Shown here: positions 1 to 8,504 of the stretch, in pieces | Numbering within the stretch: position 1 is the stretch's first letter | How the letters are laid out: the number at the start of each line of letters is the position of its first letter | Assembly (NCBI RefSeq): GCF_033963835.1 | Contig: NZ_JAXBME010000004.1 | Coordinates: 310,001-374,000, forward strand | Source of the DNA: Cytobacillus sp. IB215665 | GTDB taxonomy: Bacteria; Bacillota; Bacilli; Bacillales; SM2101 | Reading direction: 5' to 3' | Length of the DNA stretch: 64,000 nucleotides | Program-made: the position numbers and the translations under genes | Notes under the pieces: model-generated | Told to the model about the DNA's origin: nothing | The model's input: the letters and a program-made list of their open reading frames with translations, nothing else | Databases searched by the model: none

Positions 1-126
1 GCAGAGCAATTTGATGGAAAACAAGGGAAAATAGCACTTCAGGATAAATTGCTGACACAAATGAATGAAATTATGCAAGATGGAACAATACAGAATGTTT
101 ATATTACCTCCTTTCTCCTCCAGTAA
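1..126 (+). CDS. fliL: FliL, flagellar basal-body protein (C-terminal fragment)
   Basis: The reading frame enters from the left edge and stops at the TAA at 124-126, giving 41 residues. The end, VYITSFLLQ, matches the typical FliL C-terminus (V-x-F-T-x-F-x-x-Q). FliL is a single-pass inner-membrane protein associated with the stator and basal body. Its place just before fliM agrees with the Bacillus fla/che order. The N-terminal transmembrane part lies outside the window, so the call rests on the short tail plus synteny. Confidence 0.8.
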   Translation, partial: AEQFDGKQGKIALQDKLLTQMNEIMQDGTIQNVYITSFLLQ

Positions 127-281
127 GCTAGTTCAACGTTAACTTGAACACCGAGGACACAGGGGGAGCCTGGACTCAACCTGATTGAATAACTATCAAT
201 AGTGGTAGGGGAAACCCTGAACAATCAATGAACTGTTTGACATCAAAGGCAGGGTTAGAGGCAAGATGGAGGTGAAGAAAT
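127..281 (+). other. Structured fliL-fliM spacer of unknown role
   Basis: These 155 bases separate two genes that are usually almost adjacent. The spacer begins with an inverted repeat (GTTCAA at 131-136, TTGAAC at 144-149). It also holds CAGG...CCTG, a GGG-GAAA-CCC hairpin near 209-219, and a longer-range CCCTG...CAGGG pairing. No ORF of coding quality is present. It ends in the fliM ribosome-binding site (GGAGGTGA near 268). It does not match the c-di-GMP riboswitch consensus that I know. An RNA leader or a degenerate insertion are both possible. Confidence 0.4.
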
Positions 282-1280
282 TTGTCAGGAGAAGTTTTAT
301 CGCAAAATGAAATAGATGCCTTATTATCTGCTATTTCAACAGGTGAGATGAATGCAGAAGAATTAAAAAAAGAAGAGGCTGAAAAAAAGGTCAAAGTATA
401 TGATTTCAAAAGAGCATTGCGCTTTTCAAAAGATCAAATTCGTAGTTTAACAAGAATTCATGAAAACTTTGCTAGATTGTTAACTACCTATTTCTCTGCA
501 CAATTACGGACATATATACAGATTTCGGTTGCATCTGCAGATCAAATTCCGTATGAAGAGTTTATCCGTTCAATACCGAAAATGACCGTCTTAAACGTAT
601 TTGAAGTTCCACCGCTTGACGGTAGAATACTTATTGAAGTAAATCCTAACATCGCTTATTCGATGGTAGATAGAGTATTAGGTGGTAGAGGTATAAGTGT
701 CAACAAAGTTGATAATTTAACAGAAATTGAAACAAGTATTATGACGAATCTCTTTGATAAAGTAGGAGAAAATTTACGTGAAGCTTGGAGTACGATCGAA
801 GAAATTGATCCGATATTAGCTGATTTTGAGGTGAACCCTCAGTTTTTACAAATGGTTTCACCAAATGAAACAGTAGTTGTCATCTCTTTAAACACTCAAA
901 TTGGTGAAACGAGCGGCATGATTAATATTTGTTTTCCACATGTCGTATTAGAACCTATCATTCCAAAACTGTCTGTTCATTATTGGATGCAAACTGAGAA
1001 GAAAGAGCGCGAGCCTGAAGAAATAGAAGCTTTGCAAAAACGAATCAAAAGAGCTGTTTTACCAGTGACTGCTGAGCTAGGAACATCAGAAATATCAATA
1101 GCAGATTTTTTGAACCTAGACGTAGGAGATGTCATTCAATTAAATCAACAAATCGATCAACCGTTAACGATCAAAGTGAATGAAACACCAAAGTTTCTTG
1201 GGCAGCCAGGAAAAGCTGGCAATAAACAAGCAATACAAGTAATTGACCAAGTGAAAGGGGGAGACGAAGATGGTAAGTGA
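282..1280 (+). CDS. fliM: Flagellar motor switch protein FliM
   Basis: C-ring component that binds phosphorylated CheY and sets the direction of flagellar rotation. The 332-residue length matches B. subtilis FliM. The extreme N-terminus (SGEVLSQNEIDALL) is the CheY-P docking motif. A CheC-like middle domain follows (about 45-230), then a C-terminal SpoA/FliN-like domain (about 255-325). The TTG start at 282 is preceded by GGAGGTGA at good distance and reproduces the family N-terminus exactly. The 3' end overlaps fliY by 11 nt, suggesting translational coupling. Confidence 0.97.
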   Translation: MSGEVLSQNEIDALLSAISTGEMNAEELKKEEAEKKVKVYDFKRALRFSKDQIRSLTRIHENFARLLTTYFSAQLRTYIQISVASADQIPYEEFIRSIPKMTVLNVFEVPPLDGRILIEVNPNIAYSMVDRVLGGRGISVNKVDNLTEIETSIMTNLFDKVGENLREAWSTIEEIDPILADFEVNPQFLQMVSPNETVVVISLNTQIGETSGMINICFPHVVLEPIIPKLSVHYWMQTEKKEREPEEIEALQKRIKRAVLPVTAELGTSEISIADFLNLDVGDVIQLNQQIDQPLTIKVNETPKFLGQPGKAGNKQAIQVIDQVKGGDEDGK

Positions 1281-2496
1281 TGACATGCTATCACAAGATG
1301 AAATAGAAGCATTATTGAATGGAACAGTAGACCTAACTAGCGAAGAGGAGGACCAAACTCCCCCTGTTGAACAATTTTTATCAACCATTGAGCAAGATGC
1401 TCTGGGGGAAATTGGAAATATTTCATTTGGTAGTTCTGCAACAGCACTTTCAACACTATTAAATAACAAGGTGGAAATAACAACTCCTACTGTATCAGTT
1501 GTGCTTAAAAGAAAATTGGAAGAGGAATTTCCTCAACCATACGTTGCGATTCAAGTAAATTATACTGCAGGTTTTTCTGGAGCAAATTTATTAGTTATTA
1601 AGAAGCACGATGCAGCAGTTATTTCAGATATTATGTTAGGCGGAGATGGACTTAATCCGAATGAAGAAATTGGTGATCTGCAATTAAGTGCTGTTCAAGA
1701 AGCAATGAATCAAATGATGGGCAGTGCAGCGACATCAATGTCAACAATTTTTAATAAAAAGGTCGATATTTCGCCGCCGAGTATTGATATACTGGATATC
1801 AAGGAAGGTAATGGAACAAATAAAATTCCTGAAGATGATAGTCTCATAAAAATCTCCTTTAAACTAAAAATAGGTGAGATTATCGACTCTAGTATTATGC
1901 AGCTTCTTCCAGTCTCTTTTGCGAAAGAACTAGTGAAAGGGTTACTAGAGCCTGAACAAAATGAGATGAGTCATCCGAGTTCAAATACACAAAATGATTC
2001 ATCTGCAGTGACTCAAGCAGCACACCATGCTGAACTACAGGGAAGTCCGATGCAACAAACTGCAAACGAAGTCGCTGCAACAGCAGTCATGGAAGGGGTT
2101 GGACAAGCAGTGAGAGATCGTACAACGCCACAATACATTGGAGCTGGTGTAAACAGGTCATCTCAAATGCAGCCAACAAATGTACAACCAGCTGTATTCT
2201 CAAACTTTGAACCTGTCCATTTAACAGAAGCAGAGTCAAGCAATCTAGATATGCTATTAGATATCCCATTAAAGGTTACAGTTGAATTAGGTCGTACGAA
2301 AAGGACAGTGAAGGAAATTCTAGATATGTCATCTGGATCAATTATCGAACTAGATAAACTAGCAGGTGAGCCAGTTGATATTTTAATTAATCAAAAGAAA
2401 ATCGCACAAGGTGAAGTAGTTGTAATTGAAGAAAACTTTGGCGTTAGAGTAACAGATATTGTTAGTCAGACTGATCGTATTAACAAAATGCGATAA
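1270..2496 (+). CDS. fliY: Flagellar motor switch phosphatase FliY
   Basis: C-ring protein that also dephosphorylates CheY-P, the Gram-positive counterpart of FliN. The N-terminus carries a CheY-binding motif (LSQDEIEALL). Two CheC-type active sites are intact: D-x3-E-x2-N in DALGEIGN, and S-x3-E-x2-N in SAVQEAMN. A low-complexity Q/N/S linker (about 220-325) leads to a C-terminal FliN/SpoA domain containing LDIPLKVTVELGRT. At 408 residues it is slightly longer than B. subtilis FliY because of the linker. The ATG at 1270 follows AAGGGGGAG and lies inside the end of fliM. Confidence 0.97.
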   Translation: MVSDDMLSQDEIEALLNGTVDLTSEEEDQTPPVEQFLSTIEQDALGEIGNISFGSSATALSTLLNNKVEITTPTVSVVLKRKLEEEFPQPYVAIQVNYTAGFSGANLLVIKKHDAAVISDIMLGGDGLNPNEEIGDLQLSAVQEAMNQMMGSAATSMSTIFNKKVDISPPSIDILDIKEGNGTNKIPEDDSLIKISFKLKIGEIIDSSIMQLLPVSFAKELVKGLLEPEQNEMSHPSSNTQNDSSAVTQAAHHAELQGSPMQQTANEVAATAVMEGVGQAVRDRTTPQYIGAGVNRSSQMQPTNVQPAVFSNFEPVHLTEAESSNLDMLLDIPLKVTVELGRTKRTVKEILDMSSGSIIELDKLAGEPVDILINQKKIAQGEVVVIEENFGVRVTDIVSQTDRINKMR

Positions 2497-2520
2497 TTTA
2501 CATGGAGGTATGAGATAAAT

Positions 2521-2883
2521 ATGAGCCATAAGATTTTGATCGTTGATGATGCAGCATTTATGAGAATGATGATAAAAGATATATTAACTAAGAACGGATT
2601 TGAAGTAGTTGGTGAGGCTGCTGATGGTGTTCAAGCGATTGAAAAATTTAAGGAATTCCAACCTGATCTTATAACGATGGACATCACGATGCCAGAAATG
2701 GATGGAATCACTGCTTTAAAAGAAATTAAGAAGTTAAATTCAAATGCCAAGATTATTATGTGTTCAGCGATGGGACAACAGGCAATGGTAATCGATGCTA
2801 TTCAAGCGGGAGCCAAGGATTTTATCGTTAAACCTTTCCAAGCAGATCGTGTGTTAGAAGCTATTAATAAAACATTAAGTTAA
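2521..2883 (+). CDS. cheY: Chemotaxis response regulator CheY
   Basis: Single-domain receiver of 120 residues. The acidic pair D9/D10, the phospho-acceptor Asp54 in ITMDITMPEMDG, the conserved Ser/Thr region and Lys in FIVKPF are all present. CheA phosphorylates it, it binds FliM, and FliY and CheC dephosphorylate it. The sequence is nearly identical to B. subtilis CheY. It sits between fliY and fliZ, the Bacillus arrangement. A TGGAGGT ribosome-binding site precedes the ATG. Confidence 0.98.
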   Translation: MSHKILIVDDAAFMRMMIKDILTKNGFEVVGEAADGVQAIEKFKEFQPDLITMDITMPEMDGITALKEIKKLNSNAKIIMCSAMGQQAMVIDAIQAGAKDFIVKPFQADRVLEAINKTLS

Positions 2884-2898
2884 AAGAGGTTTTCTATT

Positions 2899-3543
2899 TT
2901 GCAACAAACAAAAATTATACTATTTATAGCATTCATGATTTTCATACACTCTGTTCCGCTACAAGCTTCGATAGCTTATGCGGAACAGGATCAAGAAAAT
3001 AATACTGTAACAGAAGCTGTGAATAAAGGTCTACTTAATGAAAGTAATAATCCAGAGGATACTCAAATAGATGATGAAATTCCAAATTCTGTTGGGGTTT
3101 GGGATTTATTGAAAATGATCTTTGCTACGATATTCGTCCTTATATTAATCTATTTACTTATTAAATTTGTAAATAAAAAGAGCAGTATACAAAGCAATTT
3201 ACGCTATGTTGAAAACTTAGGTGGAACGAGCTTAGGTTCCAACCGCTCCGTTCAACTTATTAAAGTCGGAAAACGTATTTTAGTAGTAGGCGTAGGTGAA
3301 GACATTCAATTATTACGCGAAATTGATAATGAGCATGAAGTGCAACAAATCGTAGACGATCATCATAATAAGCTAAACCAAATGGTGCAGCCAGCCCATT
3401 TAGTTAAGAAGCTAATATCGTCTCGTCATAATAAGCAACATGAAGATGATGAAAATTTCGCCAGCGTGCTTAAATCACAGTTGGATGAGCTATCTGTAGA
3501 AAGAAAGCGTGTTTTACATGAGCAAGATAAAGAAAGGGACTAG
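2899..3543 (+). CDS. fliZ: Flagellar biosynthesis protein FliO/FliZ
   Basis: Accessory membrane protein that assists assembly of the FliP export-gate ring. The 214-residue product has a signal-peptide-like N-terminus (hydrophobic 6-24, then QASIAYA), an acidic outer segment, and a transmembrane helix at about 69-90 (IFATIFVLILIYLL). A FliO-type cytoplasmic domain and a charged tail follow. The TTG start at 2899 has AAAGAGG about 10 nt upstream. The sequence is less conserved than its neighbours, as is usual for FliO; position between cheY and fliP supports the call. Confidence 0.88.
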   Translation: MQQTKIILFIAFMIFIHSVPLQASIAYAEQDQENNTVTEAVNKGLLNESNNPEDTQIDDEIPNSVGVWDLLKMIFATIFVLILIYLLIKFVNKKSSIQSNLRYVENLGGTSLGSNRSVQLIKVGKRILVVGVGEDIQLLREIDNEHEVQQIVDDHHNKLNQMVQPAHLVKKLISSRHNKQHEDDENFASVLKSQLDELSVERKRVLHEQDKERD

Positions 3544-3548
3544 AATGA

Positions 3549-4217
3549 ATGAATGAGTTTATGGAATTTTTCAATTCGAGTGATCCCCAAAATGTGTCAA
3601 CGACAGTCAAAATGCTACTTTTACTGACAGTCCTTTCTTTAGCTCCTAGTATTTTAGTATTAATGACGAGCTTTACTAGAATTGTCATCGTATTATCGTT
3701 TGTAAGGACATCGTTAGGAACACAGCAAATGCCGCCAAACCAAATAATCATTGGCTTGTCATTGTTTTTAACATTTTTTGTGATGGCGCCAACGTTTCAA
3801 GAGGTGAATGATCAGGCGTTGACTCCTTTGTTTAATGAGGAGATTAATCTTGAAGAAGCGTATGAGCGGGCAAGTATTCCAATGAAAGAATATATGAGTA
3901 ATCATACGAGGCAAAAAGATTTAGCCCTGTTTTTGTCTTATGGTGAATATGACAGTCCATCAACTATCGAAGATATTCCTTTGACAGCATTAGTACCGGC
4001 TTTTGCGATTAGTGAGTTAAAAACAGCATTTCAAATTGGCTTTATGATTTTTGTGCCTTTTTTAGTTATTGATATGGTTGTAGCAAGTATTTTAATGTCA
4101 ATGGGGATGATGATGTTACCACCAGTTATGATTGCACTACCGTTTAAAATATTGTTGTTCGTACTCGTAGATGGCTGGAATCTAGTAGTTAAATCATTAT
4201 TAACAAGCTTTGGATAG
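3549..4217 (+). CDS. fliP: Flagellar export gate protein FliP
   Basis: Core integral membrane subunit of the flagellar type III export gate, forming a ring with FliQ and FliR. At 222 residues it matches Bacillus FliP. Family segments are visible: SLAPSILVLMTSFTRIVIVLS near the N-terminus, QMPPNQIIIGLSLFLT, and MMMLPPVMIALPFKI near the C-terminus. Three ATGs are clustered at 3545-3555; the one at 3549 is in frame and gives MNEFMEF with a purine-rich ribosome-binding site. It starts 6 nt after fliZ. Confidence 0.96.
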   Translation: MNEFMEFFNSSDPQNVSTTVKMLLLLTVLSLAPSILVLMTSFTRIVIVLSFVRTSLGTQQMPPNQIIIGLSLFLTFFVMAPTFQEVNDQALTPLFNEEINLEEAYERASIPMKEYMSNHTRQKDLALFLSYGEYDSPSTIEDIPLTALVPAFAISELKTAFQIGFMIFVPFLVIDMVVASILMSMGMMMLPPVMIALPFKILLFVLVDGWNLVVKSLLTSFG

Positions 4218-4228
4218 GAGAACGAGAC

Positions 4229-4498
4229 ATGAATGCTCAAACTGTTATTTCACTTGCTGAAACAGGTGTATATACGGTATTGCTAGTTGCTGGTCCGCTG
4301 TTGTTATTAGCATTAGGGGTTGGGTTAGCTGTTAGTATCTTTCAAGCTACAACACAAATTCAAGAGCAAACCTTAGCTTTTATACCGAAAATTGTCGCAG
4401 TTTTTATTGGTTTAGTTATATTTGGTCCTTGGATGTTATCAAGAATGATCAGCTATACTTTTGATATATTTAATAATTTGCATAAGTTTGTAGGTTAA
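4229..4498 (+). CDS. fliQ: Flagellar export gate protein FliQ
   Basis: Small membrane protein (89 residues) with two transmembrane helices, part of the FliPQR export gate. Family features include the N-terminal LAETGVYTVLLVAGPLL helix and the conserved QATTQIQEQTLAFIPKI loop. Length and order (fliP-fliQ-fliR) are standard. The ATG follows GGAGAACGAGAC, and the stop lies 2 nt before fliR. Confidence 0.97.
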   Translation: MNAQTVISLAETGVYTVLLVAGPLLLLALGVGLAVSIFQATTQIQEQTLAFIPKIVAVFIGLVIFGPWMLSRMISYTFDIFNNLHKFVG

Positions 4499-4500
4499 AT

Positions 4501-5277
4501 ATGAATGATATAATAAATTACTTTCCAATGTTCTTATTAATCCTTGTGAGAGTCACAGCTTTTTTCGTTACGATACCTATTTTTTCTTATCGTAATATTC
4601 CGTCAACACATAAGATTGGACTTGCTGTTTTTCTAGCATGGATGATGTTATTTACAATTGACCCTGTTGTTATAACAATAGATGAAATGTTTATCTTACT
4701 AATTATGAAAGAAGTATTAATTGGGCTCTTAATCGGATTTACTGCCCAAATTCTCTTTGCAGCTATCCAAATAGCTGGTGGATTTATTGATTTTCAAATG
4801 GGATTTGCGATTGCTAATGTCATTGATCCTCAAACTGGGATACAAAGTCCATTGATTGGACAATATTTACATACGTTTGCATTACTATTTTTACTATCCG
4901 TTGATGCACATCATTTATTACTTGATGGCATTTTTTATAGCTACGAATTTATACCGATTGATCAACCTTGGATTCCTTTTGGAGACACTGGATTTAGCAA
5001 CTTTTTAATTAAGACGTTAAGTATGATGTTCATTATTGCATTTCAAATGGCACTCCCAATTGTTGGATCACTCTTTTTAGTAGATGTAGCTTTAGGAATT
5101 ATGGCAAGAACGATGCCTCAGCTCAATATTTTTGTAGTGGGAATTCCGATCAAAATTATCGTGAGCTTAGTGATGCTAATTGTCGTAATGGCATCATTTA
5201 TTTATTTAGTTAGGGACTTATTTGAGAATATATTAGTTACTTTAAGAACCTTGATGAAAATAGTAGGAGGAGTTTAA
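4501..5277 (+). CDS. fliR: Flagellar export gate protein FliR
   Basis: Integral membrane subunit of the export gate, 258 residues with about six hydrophobic segments. Family hallmarks are FFVTIPIFSYRNIPSTHKIGLA near the start and a conserved segment from GGFIDFQMGFAIANVIDPQ onward. It packs with FliP and FliQ and contacts FlhB. The ATG lies 2 nt after the fliQ stop, so translational coupling is likely. Confidence 0.96.
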   Translation: MNDIINYFPMFLLILVRVTAFFVTIPIFSYRNIPSTHKIGLAVFLAWMMLFTIDPVVITIDEMFILLIMKEVLIGLLIGFTAQILFAAIQIAGGFIDFQMGFAIANVIDPQTGIQSPLIGQYLHTFALLFLLSVDAHHLLLDGIFYSYEFIPIDQPWIPFGDTGFSNFLIKTLSMMFIIAFQMALPIVGSLFLVDVALGIMARTMPQLNIFVVGIPIKIIVSLVMLIVVMASFIYLVRDLFENILVTLRTLMKIVGGV

Positions 5278-5278
5278 T

Positions 5279-6361
5279 TTGTCTTTTTTACGATTAGATC
5301 TTCAGTTTTTTGCTGGGGAAAAAACTGAAAAAGCGACTCCGAAGAAACGTCAAGAGTCAAGGAAGAAAGGTCAAGTAGCGAAGAGTCAAGATGTTAATAC
5401 CGCCATTGTATTATTCGTTGTATTTCTATTTTTTTGGTTTAGCGGCCCATTCATGATGGGGAAATTAGTAGATATATTTATTACTAGTTTCCAAGATTAT
5501 TTACTTGTCGGTGCTACAGAAAGTAATGTTTATGACATCTTTTTAACGTTATTATTAGATATGGCGTTAATCATGGCTCCAATCATGCTTGCGGCGATGA
5601 TCGGCGGGGTAGCGGCAAATTACTCACAAGTAGGATTCTTATTCTCAACTGAGCCGATTAAATTTAAATTAGAAAAAATCAACCCAATCAAAGGGGCTAA
5701 ACGAATTTTTTCAATGCGAGCGATCGTTGAATTGTTGAAATCGATTCTAAAAATCTCGTTAGTTGCTGGGGTTACTTTCTTTATACTATGGCTTAATTGG
5801 GGTCAAGTAGAAATGCTTTCGCAAATAAGTGTTGGTGCTTCGTTGTCTTTTCTCGCAAAGTTAGTTTTTCAAATGGGCTTAGCAGCAGCTATCGTCCTTT
5901 TGTTCTTAGCAATCATCGATTATTTATACCAGAAGTATGATTTTGAGAAAAGTATACGCATGTCGAAGCAAGATATTAAAGATGAATATAAAAATATCGA
6001 AGGTGATCCTCTAATCAAGTCAAAAATTAAACAAAAGCAACGTGAAATGGCGATGCAACGAATGATGCAAGAGGTACCAAATGCAGACGTAGTCATAACA
6101 AACCCAACACATTTTGCCGTCGCATTAAAATATGACGAATCAAAAATGGATGCTCCATATGTTGTAGCTAGTGGAGTGGACTTTATAGCACAAAAAATCA
6201 AGTCAATAGCTAAAAAACATGATGTCGTAACGATAGAAAATCGGCCACTAGCGAGGGCGCTATATGACCAAACAGAAATTGGTCAAGCCATTCCAGATGA
6301 ATATTTCAAAGCTGTTGCTGAAATTTTAGCTTATGTTTATCGCTTGAAAAATAAAGTATAG
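5279..6361 (+). CDS. flhB: Flagellar export switch protein FlhB
   Basis: Four-helix membrane protein with a self-cleaving cytoplasmic domain that switches export from hook to filament substrates. The N-terminus (EKTEKATPKKRQESRKKGQVAKS) is diagnostic. The autocleavage motif N275-P276-T277-H278 is intact in VVITNPTHFAVAL. Its 360 residues match Bacillus FlhB. The start is TTG at 5279 after AGGAGG. It begins 1 nt after fliR ends. A 106-nt spacer follows before flhA. Confidence 0.97.
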   Translation: MSFLRLDLQFFAGEKTEKATPKKRQESRKKGQVAKSQDVNTAIVLFVVFLFFWFSGPFMMGKLVDIFITSFQDYLLVGATESNVYDIFLTLLLDMALIMAPIMLAAMIGGVAANYSQVGFLFSTEPIKFKLEKINPIKGAKRIFSMRAIVELLKSILKISLVAGVTFFILWLNWGQVEMLSQISVGASLSFLAKLVFQMGLAAAIVLLFLAIIDYLYQKYDFEKSIRMSKQDIKDEYKNIEGDPLIKSKIKQKQREMAMQRMMQEVPNADVVITNPTHFAVALKYDESKMDAPYVVASGVDFIAQKIKSIAKKHDVVTIENRPLARALYDQTEIGQAIPDEYFKAVAEILAYVYRLKNKV

Positions 6362-6467
6362 CTTTGTTGAATAAATGAATGTCAAATGGAACATCAGCAC
6401 GGTTGAAGAATATGGTAAGAGGCTTATCAGCAAAATTTGAACAGCATATGTAAGGAGAGAATGTCAT

Positions 6468-8504
6468 ATGAGAGCAAGAGATTTACCAGTTATTATCGGT
6501 GTCGTACTTATTATTATTATGTTAGTTATCCCGTTACCTACGTGGTTATTAAGCGTCTTAATCATGTTAAATATTTCTCTTGCCTTATTAGTCCTCCTCG
6601 TATCAATGAATATGAAGGAGGCACTTCAGCTTTCTGTGTTTCCATCACTGTTGCTAGTATTAACACTTTTTCGACTTGGGTTAAACGTGTCAACAACCCG
6701 CTCAATTTTAGGAAATGCCGATGCTGGTCAAGTAGTAGAAACGTTCGGTAATTTTGTTGTTGGTGGAAATGTTTTAGTTGGTTTTGTCGTATTTGTTATC
6801 CTCATTATTATTCAATTTATAGTAATTACAAAAGGAGCTGAGCGTGTTTCAGAGGTTGCAGCTCGTTTTACATTGGATGCGATGCCAGGTAAACAAATGA
6901 GCATTGATGCTGATTTGAATGCAGGTCTTCTTTCCGAAAAAGATGCTACAGCTCGTCGAGAAAAAATACAGCGTGAGGCTGATTTTTATGGTGCAATGGA
7001 TGGGGCTAGTAAATTTGTTAAAGGAGATGCGATTGCAGGAATCGTTATTACGTTAATCAACATCATTTTTGGGATGATTATTGGTGTTATACAAATGGAC
7101 ATGGACATCTCTGAAGCTTCGAGTACTTATGTGCTATTGTCTGTGGGAGACGGCTTAGTGAGTCAAATCCCAGCTTTAATGATCTCAACTGCAACAGGTA
7201 TTATCGTTACAAGAGCAGCATCTGAAGGGAATTTAAGTGAGGATATAACAGGTCAGTTATTTGCTTATCCGAAAATGTTATATATAGTCGGTGCAACGAT
7301 TGCTAGTTTTGGTGTTTTTACAACGATGTCATTCACATTAACGTTACCGATTGCTGCATTGCTCATCATTGGTGGATTTATGATTAGTCAATCACAAAAA
7401 GCCTCAATTGAAATTGAAGAAGAACTTGAAGAAGAAGTAGAAACAGAGGAAATGAAAAGTCCTGATAGTGTCGTAAGCTTACTCAATGTTGATCCGATTG
7501 AATTTGAGTTCGGTTATGGCTTAATTCCTTTGGCTGATACAAAACAAGGTGGAGACTTATTAGATCGTATTGTTATGATTAGAAGGCAGTTGGCGATAGA
7601 GCTTGGCCTTGTTATTCCAGTCGTTAGAATTCGAGATAATATTCAGTTACAACCGAATGAATATCGATTAAAAATAAAAGGGAACGAAGTGGCAAAGGGA
7701 GAGCTATTGCTCGACCATTATTTAGCGATGAGTCCTGGGGTAGATGATCCATCTGTTGAAGGAATTGATACAATAGAACCATCATTTGGTTTACCTGCAA
7801 AATGGATTTCTGAAGACATGAGGGAAAAAGCTGAAATGCTTGGATATACTGTTGTCGATCCAGCTTCAGTTGTCTCTACACATATTACCGAATTAATTAA
7901 ATCAAATGCACATGAATTATTAGGTCGTCAAGAAACGAAACAGCTCGTTGAACATTTGAAGGAGTCATATCCAATACTTATTGAAGAGGTTACACCGAAT
8001 CCTTTAGCTATAGGGGATATCCAAAAAGTGTTAGCGAAATTATTAAAAGAAAATGTTTCAATCCGAAACTTACCGGTCATATTCGAAACATTAGCTGATT
8101 TTGGTAAAATGACATCCGACACAGAACTATTGACAGAGTATGTAAGGCAATCACTTGCACGCCAAATTACTGCACAATTTGTCGCTAACGGAGATATGTT
8201 AAAAGTGATCACATTATCAGGTGCTGTTGAAAAAGTTATTGCGGATAGCATTCAACAGACCGAGCACGGGAATTATTTATCTCTTGCTCCTGATTCATCA
8301 GAAGCGATAACGAATAGTGTCGTGCAAAATATTGAACAACAGCATTTTCAAGATCAATCACCAATTTTGCTATGTTCACCTGCCGTTAGAATGTATATGA
8401 AACAAATCATCGAAAGACTACTTCCGCACGTCCCAGTGTTATCCTATAATGAACTTGATGGAAGTGTAGAAGTTCAAAGTGTTGGGGTGGTGAACATGCG
8501 ATGA
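6468..8504 (+). CDS. flhA: Flagellar export gate protein FlhA
   Basis: Largest export-gate component: about eight N-terminal transmembrane helices (residues ~7-310), an acidic linker (EIEEELEEEVETEE), and a large cytoplasmic ring domain (~350-678) that docks chaperone-substrate complexes. The FHIPEP family signature region around RLGLNVSTTRSIL and DGASKFVKGDAIAG is present. At 678 residues it equals Bacillus FlhA. The ATG follows AAGGAGAG. Its stop overlaps the flhF start (ATGA). Confidence 0.97.
   Translation: MRARDLPVIIGVVLIIIMLVIPLPTWLLSVLIMLNISLALLVLLVSMNMKEALQLSVFPSLLLVLTLFRLGLNVSTTRSILGNADAGQVVETFGNFVVGGNVLVGFVVFVILIIIQFIVITKGAERVSEVAARFTLDAMPGKQMSIDADLNAGLLSEKDATARREKIQREADFYGAMDGASKFVKGDAIAGIVITLINIIFGMIIGVIQMDMDISEASSTYVLLSVGDGLVSQIPALMISTATGIIVTRAASEGNLSEDITGQLFAYPKMLYIVGATIASFGVFTTMSFTLTLPIAALLIIGGFMISQSQKASIEIEEELEEEVETEEMKSPDSVVSLLNVDPIEFEFGYGLIPLADTKQGGDLLDRIVMIRRQLAIELGLVIPVVRIRDNIQLQPNEYRLKIKGNEVAKGELLLDHYLAMSPGVDDPSVEGIDTIEPSFGLPAKWISEDMREKAEMLGYTVVDPASVVSTHITELIKSNAHELLGRQETKQLVEHLKESYPILIEEVTPNPLAIGDIQKVLAKLLKENVSIRNLPVIFETLADFGKMTSDTELLTEYVRQSLARQITAQFVANGDMLKVITLSGAVEKVIADSIQQTEHGNYLSLAPDSSEAITNSVVQNIEQQHFQDQSPILLCSPAVRMYMKQIIERLLPHVPVLSYNELDGSVEVQSVGVVNMR

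Noticed and set aside
127-281. c-di-GMP-I riboswitch in the fliL-fliM spacer
   Set aside because: Lacks the conserved core blocks and tetraloop-receptor pattern of that class as I know it.
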